Made by a program: the position numbers and the translations under genes. Under the pieces are notes generated by a model. That model saw only the letters and a program-made list of their open reading frames with translations. It ran no database searches and was not told the DNA's origin. From Vampirovibrio sp. (GTDB taxonomy: Bacteria; Cyanobacteriota; Vampirovibrionia; Vampirovibrionales; Vampirovibrionaceae): DNA of 34,703 bases. Positions 30,874 through 34,703 of the stretch are shown here, one piece after another. The stretch is from positions 1 through 34,703 of the forward strand of contig JAHQWC010000001.1 in NCBI GenBank assembly GCA_019634025.1. The letters are read 5' to 3'. Numbering within the stretch: position 1 is the stretch's first letter; each line of letters begins with the position of its first letter.

Positions 30874-32403
30874 ATGATCTCACCCGGCTTTTTTAGCTTT
30901 TTTAACTCACAACGGGCGTTGTTTACGGCGCAAACCGCCATGAACACCGTGAGTCATAACATCTCTAACGCCAACACACCTGGCTATAGTAAACAGCGCG
31001 TAGAAATGGAGGCACACTTCGCCTACTCTGCCCCATTGTTAAACGCCAGACAAGAGTCTGGCCAAATTGGCCAAGGTGTTACGATTACCGAGATAAATCG
31101 ATCCAGGGACGTCTTCTTAGATGCCTCTATTCGCCAGGAAAATTCTATTTTAGGCACCAACGTCAACCTGCGAAATGTCTTGCAGCAGCTTGAAGGCATC
31201 TTAAACGAGCCGTCTACCGGCGGTATTAACGGTACTATTCAAAACTTATTTGAAGCCGCCCAAGAACTCAGTTTAAACCCTGAGAGTACCGCTGTCCGAA
31301 CAGAATTTTTACAACAGGGCATCGATCTCATCACGGTATTTCAGCAACAAGGACAGCAACTTCAGGATTTACGGCGCAACCTAGTAGGTGAACCCGGCAT
31401 TGCCGGCAGCTTTGGTGTTAGCCAATTGGCCATTAACGTTCAGGATATTAACGACAAACTAGAGACTATTGCCCAATTGAACCGGGAAATTTTGGCCATT
31501 ACCACTACCGGCGCAACCCCGAATGATCTGTTTGATCAACGAGATCTTATGTTGGATGAACTCTCCCAATTAGTAGATATTGACGTGACGGCTACCGCCA
31601 GCAACCAGATTAACGTAGAGGTCGCCGGACAGTTGATGGTTCGGGGTGTGACTCAACTGGATAGCTTGGAAGTTGTAGAAAACACCGGCGTCATCGATGT
31701 CGCCTTCCCAGTACCGGACAACGATCCTTCTTTGGTTCGAACAGTTACCGGCGGAGTCACCATTAATAACTTGATTCAAGATGGTGCTGTTCGCGGTATT
31801 TTAACTGCTGGCGGCAACGGAACCACCACGACTACTGTTCGAGGAGTCTTAGGCGATCTGGACACATTACTTACGGAAATTGCGACCCAAGTCAACGCAC
31901 TTCAAGCAACTGGTCGAGATATTAACGGCAACCTCAGCCCAGCACCTATATTTGATTTACCTGTCGGTGCGGGATTAGATCTGTTCCGGTACCAGATTAA
32001 CCCAACGGTGTTGGCAGACCCCAACTTAGTAGCTGCCGCAATAAACGACCCCGCTGCAACAGGTCCACCAGCAGGATTTGCAGGTCCAGGAGACGGTAGA
32101 AATGCTTTGCTGATGGGACAACTTCGAGACGGCGCTTTTGCTGGGCTTGGTAATACCGGATTTGTAGAATATTTTAACGGTGTCGTCGCCAACTTGGGGA
32201 TTGATACCCGATCCTTTGAGAACCGCTCTGATGCTCAGGAGAGCCTTACCACATCTCTCGACTTACGTCGGCAATCTATTTCCGGCGTCAATGTAGAAGA
32301 GGAACTCATCGACATGATCCGGTTCCAGCGGGCATTTGAAGCAGCGTCTAAAGTGGTGCAGGTTTTTGATGAAATTGTGCAAAACATTATCAATATTCAA
32401 TAG
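30874..32403 (+). CDS. flgK: Flagellar hook-filament junction protein FlgK (HAP1)
   Basis: 509 aa. The conserved N-terminal D0 region has NSQRALFTAQTAMNTVSHN and ISNANTPGYSKQRVEM (flg_bb_rod type). The variable D1-D3 region (~110-440) includes FDQRDLMLDELSQLVDI, a canonical FlgK stretch. The closing D0 helix is VNVEEELIDMIRFQRAFEAASKVVQVFDEI. FlgK caps the hook and starts the junction zone onto which FlgL and flagellin assemble. Length is within the FlgK range (~450-630). A GAGAG ribosome-binding site lies 8 bp before ATG. flgL follows 17 bp after its stop, so the two are almost certainly co-transcribed. Confidence 0.95.
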   Translation: MISPGFFSFFNSQRALFTAQTAMNTVSHNISNANTPGYSKQRVEMEAHFAYSAPLLNARQESGQIGQGVTITEINRSRDVFLDASIRQENSILGTNVNLRNVLQQLEGILNEPSTGGINGTIQNLFEAAQELSLNPESTAVRTEFLQQGIDLITVFQQQGQQLQDLRRNLVGEPGIAGSFGVSQLAINVQDINDKLETIAQLNREILAITTTGATPNDLFDQRDLMLDELSQLVDIDVTATASNQINVEVAGQLMVRGVTQLDSLEVVENTGVIDVAFPVPDNDPSLVRTVTGGVTINNLIQDGAVRGILTAGGNGTTTTTVRGVLGDLDTLLTEIATQVNALQATGRDINGNLSPAPIFDLPVGAGLDLFRYQINPTVLADPNLVAAAINDPAATGPPAGFAGPGDGRNALLMGQLRDGAFAGLGNTGFVEYFNGVVANLGIDTRSFENRSDAQESLTTSLDLRRQSISGVNVEEELIDMIRFQRAFEAASKVVQVFDEIVQNIINIQ

Positions 32404-32420
32404 CATAGAGGTCCATCACT

Positions 32421-33368
32421 ATGAGTATTAACCGAGTCTCCTCCGGCTTCCTGACGGACCAGGCCATTTTCCACGTCAATACCAACCAACTGCTGATGAG
32501 TAGGTTGCAAGAACGCCTGGCTTCCGGCCAAAATATTAACCAACCCTCTGATGATCCTGTGGGCCTGACCCGGATTTTAAGTTTATCCAACACCTTAAAG
32601 ACAGACGAGCGGTTTGCCCGAAACATTGAGCAGGCAACTGCCGAAGTGAACACCTCAGACACCGTGATGAACAACGTTACCGATCTCATTCACCGGGCAA
32701 AGGAACTGGGTGTCCAGGGCGCTACCTTTACCAATAACCAAAACGGCCGTGACGGCATTGCCTTGGAGATTGATGAAATCATTAACCAAATGGTACAGCT
32801 GGGGAATACTGCCATTTCGGGCAAATTCTTGTTTGCCGGCATGAGAACCAGCACCACACCCTTTAACCGGATAGGCGATGACGTTACCTATGCTGGCACT
32901 CCGGCAACCGAAGATTTCGGCCGTCCAGCAGAAATATCACGAGGGGTTGAAGTAGATATTAATATCAATGGCGAAAACCTATTGGGTCAAGCATCCCTGG
33001 CAACATCAATCCCTCCTGTTTTTAACCCCGGATCTGGTGGGGTATTTCGGACCTTAATAGAATTGAAATTGAACTTAGAGCAGGGAGACACCGATGAAGT
33101 TCGACTAAGGCTCGATGAGCTGGATACAGATCTAAACAACGTTCTGGCGCAACAAGCTCGTGTCGGCTCTGTCTCAAACCGTCTTAATTTAACTGCCAAC
33201 CGATTGCAAGAGCGCGAGGCTATTTTTACCCAGCAGTATGCCTCGATCCAGGACATCGATATGGCCGCAACCATTGCCGACCTAAACCAACAAGAAAGTA
33301 CATTTCAGGCATCCCTGGCAGTTACCGCAAGAGCCATTCAACCCTCGCTTCTCAATTTTTTAAGATAG
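32421..33368 (+). CDS. flgL: Flagellar hook-associated protein FlgL (HAP3)
   Basis: 315 aa, a normal FlgL length. N-terminal flagellin-like helix: INRVSSGFLTDQAIFHVNTN, LLMSRLQERLASGQNINQPSDDPVG, then RNIEQATAEVNTSDTVMNNV. The central region has SGKFLFAGMRTSTTPF, a family marker, and the C-terminal helix reads DIDMAATIADLNQQESTFQASLAVTARAIQPSLLNFL. FlgL connects FlgK to the flagellin filament. It is the last gene of the flagellar cluster here; flagellin and the filament cap are not in the window. GAGG stands about 10 bp upstream of ATG. No classic intrinsic terminator was found after the stop, only an AAACCC/GGGTTT pair with a very long loop. Confidence 0.95.
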   Translation: MSINRVSSGFLTDQAIFHVNTNQLLMSRLQERLASGQNINQPSDDPVGLTRILSLSNTLKTDERFARNIEQATAEVNTSDTVMNNVTDLIHRAKELGVQGATFTNNQNGRDGIALEIDEIINQMVQLGNTAISGKFLFAGMRTSTTPFNRIGDDVTYAGTPATEDFGRPAEISRGVEVDININGENLLGQASLATSIPPVFNPGSGGVFRTLIELKLNLEQGDTDEVRLRLDELDTDLNNVLAQQARVGSVSNRLNLTANRLQEREAIFTQQYASIQDIDMAATIADLNQQESTFQASLAVTARAIQPSLLNFLR

Positions 33369-33445
33369 TATCTTTATAAAAAAAACCCTTAGCATCCCGC
33401 CATCACTTTTTTATCCGGGTTTATAGTAAGATAGAGTTGATCTTA

Positions 33446-33471
33446 AAGTTGGCAGTTTCAGCAGCCAACTT
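33446..33471. promoter_or_regulatory. Hairpin in the 5' leader of the secreted NTF2-like gene
   Basis: AAGTTGGC (33446-33453) and GCCAACTT (33464-33471) form a perfect 8-bp stem around a 10-nt loop. A TATAGT hexamer lies 24 bp upstream (33422), so the hairpin would be in the transcript leader, 55 bp before the start codon. No T run follows, so it is not an intrinsic terminator for flgL. Confidence 0.5.
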
Positions 33472-33525
33472 GTAAGTATGCACTTATCCGCCCTGCCTAT
33501 TCAAGCTGTCCGGGAGAGTCTATTG

Positions 33526-34545
33526 ATGATGAATAAATTTTTTTCCTGTCTATTGGCCGTTACTGTATCGTTAAGCATCATGACTCCCACTTGGGCAGCG
33601 GCTGCTACCATCAACCCTGATGAAACCATTCGGGTGGTGGGGACTGAGCAAAATTCTGAAGATGTAAAAAGTATCCTGTCTCTCATCCAAGAGTTGATGG
33701 ACGCCTCTAATAATCATGACCTGCCAGGTGTACTGAAAAACTTTTCTCCCCGGTTTGTCAGCGGCGACAACTTGTCTCTTCAGGATGTCAAAAACCTGAT
33801 TGAAGACACCTGGAAAACATATCCGGATATTAAATACGAAACCAAAACCTTAGAAATTCGGATTAACGGCGACTGGGCCACGGTGGAAAGCATTGACACA
33901 GCCATTGCTACGGCAAAATCTGACGACGGGAACCCGGACAATATCGGCACCCTGCAAAGCAAGTCTAGAGGCTTATTATTTTTACGCCGGTTGAGCCGTT
34001 CGTGGGAAATCCAGAGCGACTACACCATTTACGAACAAGCAAAAATTGCATACGGTAAAGCCAAAAATCTGGATATTATTCTATCCACCCCAGATCAGGT
34101 TTTTGCTGGCGAGTCCTACACAGCACGAGTAGATATCGATGTTGCCTCCGGCAATGTCGCCATTGCTTCCATTACCAATAACCCCCTGATTTATCCTCAA
34201 CCCAAACCGGAAGAGAAATTCCGGACAATGACTGATAGGCAGGCCGATCTAGAGCGGGTGTTTGAGGCCAACTCTGCCAACAAAAACGAGATTGTCACCG
34301 CTACCATTGGCATTACGGAAATTGGTCAAGGCAGCAGCGAGCACCCCACCATTACCCTGAACGGCGTTGCCACTATCGTCAAACGGGTCAACGTACTGCC
34401 GGTGTCTCAAAGCAAGGACGGACAAGATCCAACCAAACTGGTGAAGAAATCGGCAAATGGCAAGCTGGATTATACCCAAGAGCCTAAAGCCGAAGCTGAC
34501 GCCAACAAGTCTGATGGCGATATCGAGGATAAAGATCAAGGGTAA
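33526..34545 (+). CDS. Secreted NTF2-like (SnoaL/DUF4440-type) domain protein of unknown function
   Basis: 339 aa from ATG 33526 (ATG 33529 is equally possible); GGGAGAG lies 7 bp upstream. The track's 33478 start adds 16 residues that do not fit a signal peptide. Signal peptide MMNKFFSCLLAVTVSLSIMTPTWA with cleavage before AAAT. Residues ~50-175 resemble an NTF2-like cone: IQELMDASNNHDLPGVLKNFSPRFV, a DWATVESIDTAIAT strand pair, and SRGLLFLRRLSRSWEIQSDY at the end. A second domain (~180-290) looks all-beta, with ILSTPDQVFAGESYTARVDI, and the tail is Lys/Asp/Glu-rich and disordered. It lies just after flgL but has its own promoter-like and leader elements, so a flagellar role is not established. 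Confidence 0.75.
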   Translation: MMNKFFSCLLAVTVSLSIMTPTWAAAATINPDETIRVVGTEQNSEDVKSILSLIQELMDASNNHDLPGVLKNFSPRFVSGDNLSLQDVKNLIEDTWKTYPDIKYETKTLEIRINGDWATVESIDTAIATAKSDDGNPDNIGTLQSKSRGLLFLRRLSRSWEIQSDYTIYEQAKIAYGKAKNLDIILSTPDQVFAGESYTARVDIDVASGNVAIASITNNPLIYPQPKPEEKFRTMTDRQADLERVFEANSANKNEIVTATIGITEIGQGSSEHPTITLNGVATIVKRVNVLPVSQSKDGQDPTKLVKKSANGKLDYTQEPKAEADANKSDGDIEDKDQG

Positions 34546-34551
34546 GGTGCG

Positions 34552-34703
34552 GTGACGCCAAATTCTGTGGAGATGGACTCTGCCTCGACTCAATCTTCCG
34601 GGATAGCTTTCAATCCAATGCCTCTTACCGTTCGGCTAGGTCTTCTGTCTAGCTTAATTCTGTTTTACTTGGCGGATCAATCCGTAAAATCTTCTATCCG
34701 TCA
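34552..34703 (+). CDS. 5' fragment of an unrecognised ORF running off the window
   Basis: An open frame starting at GTG 34552 (or ATG 34573) continues to the window end with no stop, about 50 codons. It begins polar (Ser/Thr/Gln-rich) and then shows one hydrophobic stretch (RLGLLSSLILFYLADQSV). It is missing from the ORF track because it is short and unterminated. It starts 6 bp after the stop of the secreted NTF2-like gene, with AAGGTG close upstream, which suggests an operon. Too little remains for a family call; a signal anchor or membrane protein is the most that can be said. Confidence 0.5.
   Translation, partial: MTPNSVEMDSASTQSSGIAFNPMPLTVRLGLLSSLILFYLADQSVKSSIR

Noticed and set aside
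33376-33424. Terminator after flgL (AAACCC...GGGTTT)
   Set aside because: The loop is over 30 nt and no U-tract follows a compact stem, so it does not qualify as an intrinsic terminator.
1-34703. CRISPR arrays, tRNA, rRNA and preQ1 or c-di-GMP riboswitches
   Set aside because: No regularly spaced direct repeats, cloverleaf-like segments or recognisable riboswitch cores were seen in the intergenic regions by reading; a covariance search would be needed to exclude weak cases.

Overview
The window comes from a diderm (two-membrane), flagellated bacterium. An Omp85/BamA protein, a periplasmic OmpH/Skp chaperone and flagellar L- and P-ring proteins (FlgH, FlgI) all require an outer membrane. Several accessory families point toward the cyanobacterial lineage: a GHL10-type glycoside hydrolase, a HEAT-repeat protein, and an ArgZ-like arginine dihydrolase carrying a LOR/SDH-type domain. 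True cyanobacteria have no flagella, so a non-photosynthetic sister group such as Vampirovibrionia (Melainabacteria) is my best guess. That placement is inference; no rRNA or other decisive marker is present.

Layout. 1-2435 (+): lipid-linked sugar cassette, with the C-terminus of a GT-C (ArnT-like) transferase, an ArnC/DPM-type GT2 and a UPF0104 flippase-like protein. 2436-5116 (+): bamA-like and ompH/skp genes with their own promoter-like elements and a clear intrinsic terminator. 5161-6340 (+): MscS channel. 6502-7479: lone TadE-like pseudopilin convergent with a Gly/Gln-rich protein. 7588-13338: secreted GHL10 hydrolase (-), HEAT-repeat protein (+), small membrane protein (+), large orphan membrane protein (-), DoxX-like protein with a lysine-rich tail (+). 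13537-16779 (+): Lon-type AAA+ protease with an unrecognised ~500-residue N-terminus. 16794-19782 (-): orphan 191-aa protein, FolD, and a dicarboxylate/amino-acid:cation symporter. 20244-23689: extremely acidic, almost Lys/Arg-free protein (+), QueF (+), ArgZ-like enzyme (-).

24293-33368 (+) is an ordered flagellar cluster: SLT lytic transglycosylase, flgF, flgG, flgA, flgH, flgI, flgJ (rod-binding domain only), flgM-like, flgN, flgK, flgL. It covers wall penetration, distal rod, P and L rings, the late-gene anti-sigma checkpoint, the junction-protein chaperone and the hook-filament junction. A 134-bp MITE-like element with 13-bp perfect terminal inverted repeats and a 5-bp direct flank repeat sits between flgI and flgJ. 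After flgL come a secreted NTF2-like protein and the truncated start of another ORF.

The most unusual items are the Lon protease with a replaced N-terminus, the charge-segregated acidic protein, the ArgZ-like enzyme with inverted domain order, and the MITE in the flagellar operon. No tRNA, rRNA, CRISPR array or transposase gene was seen.
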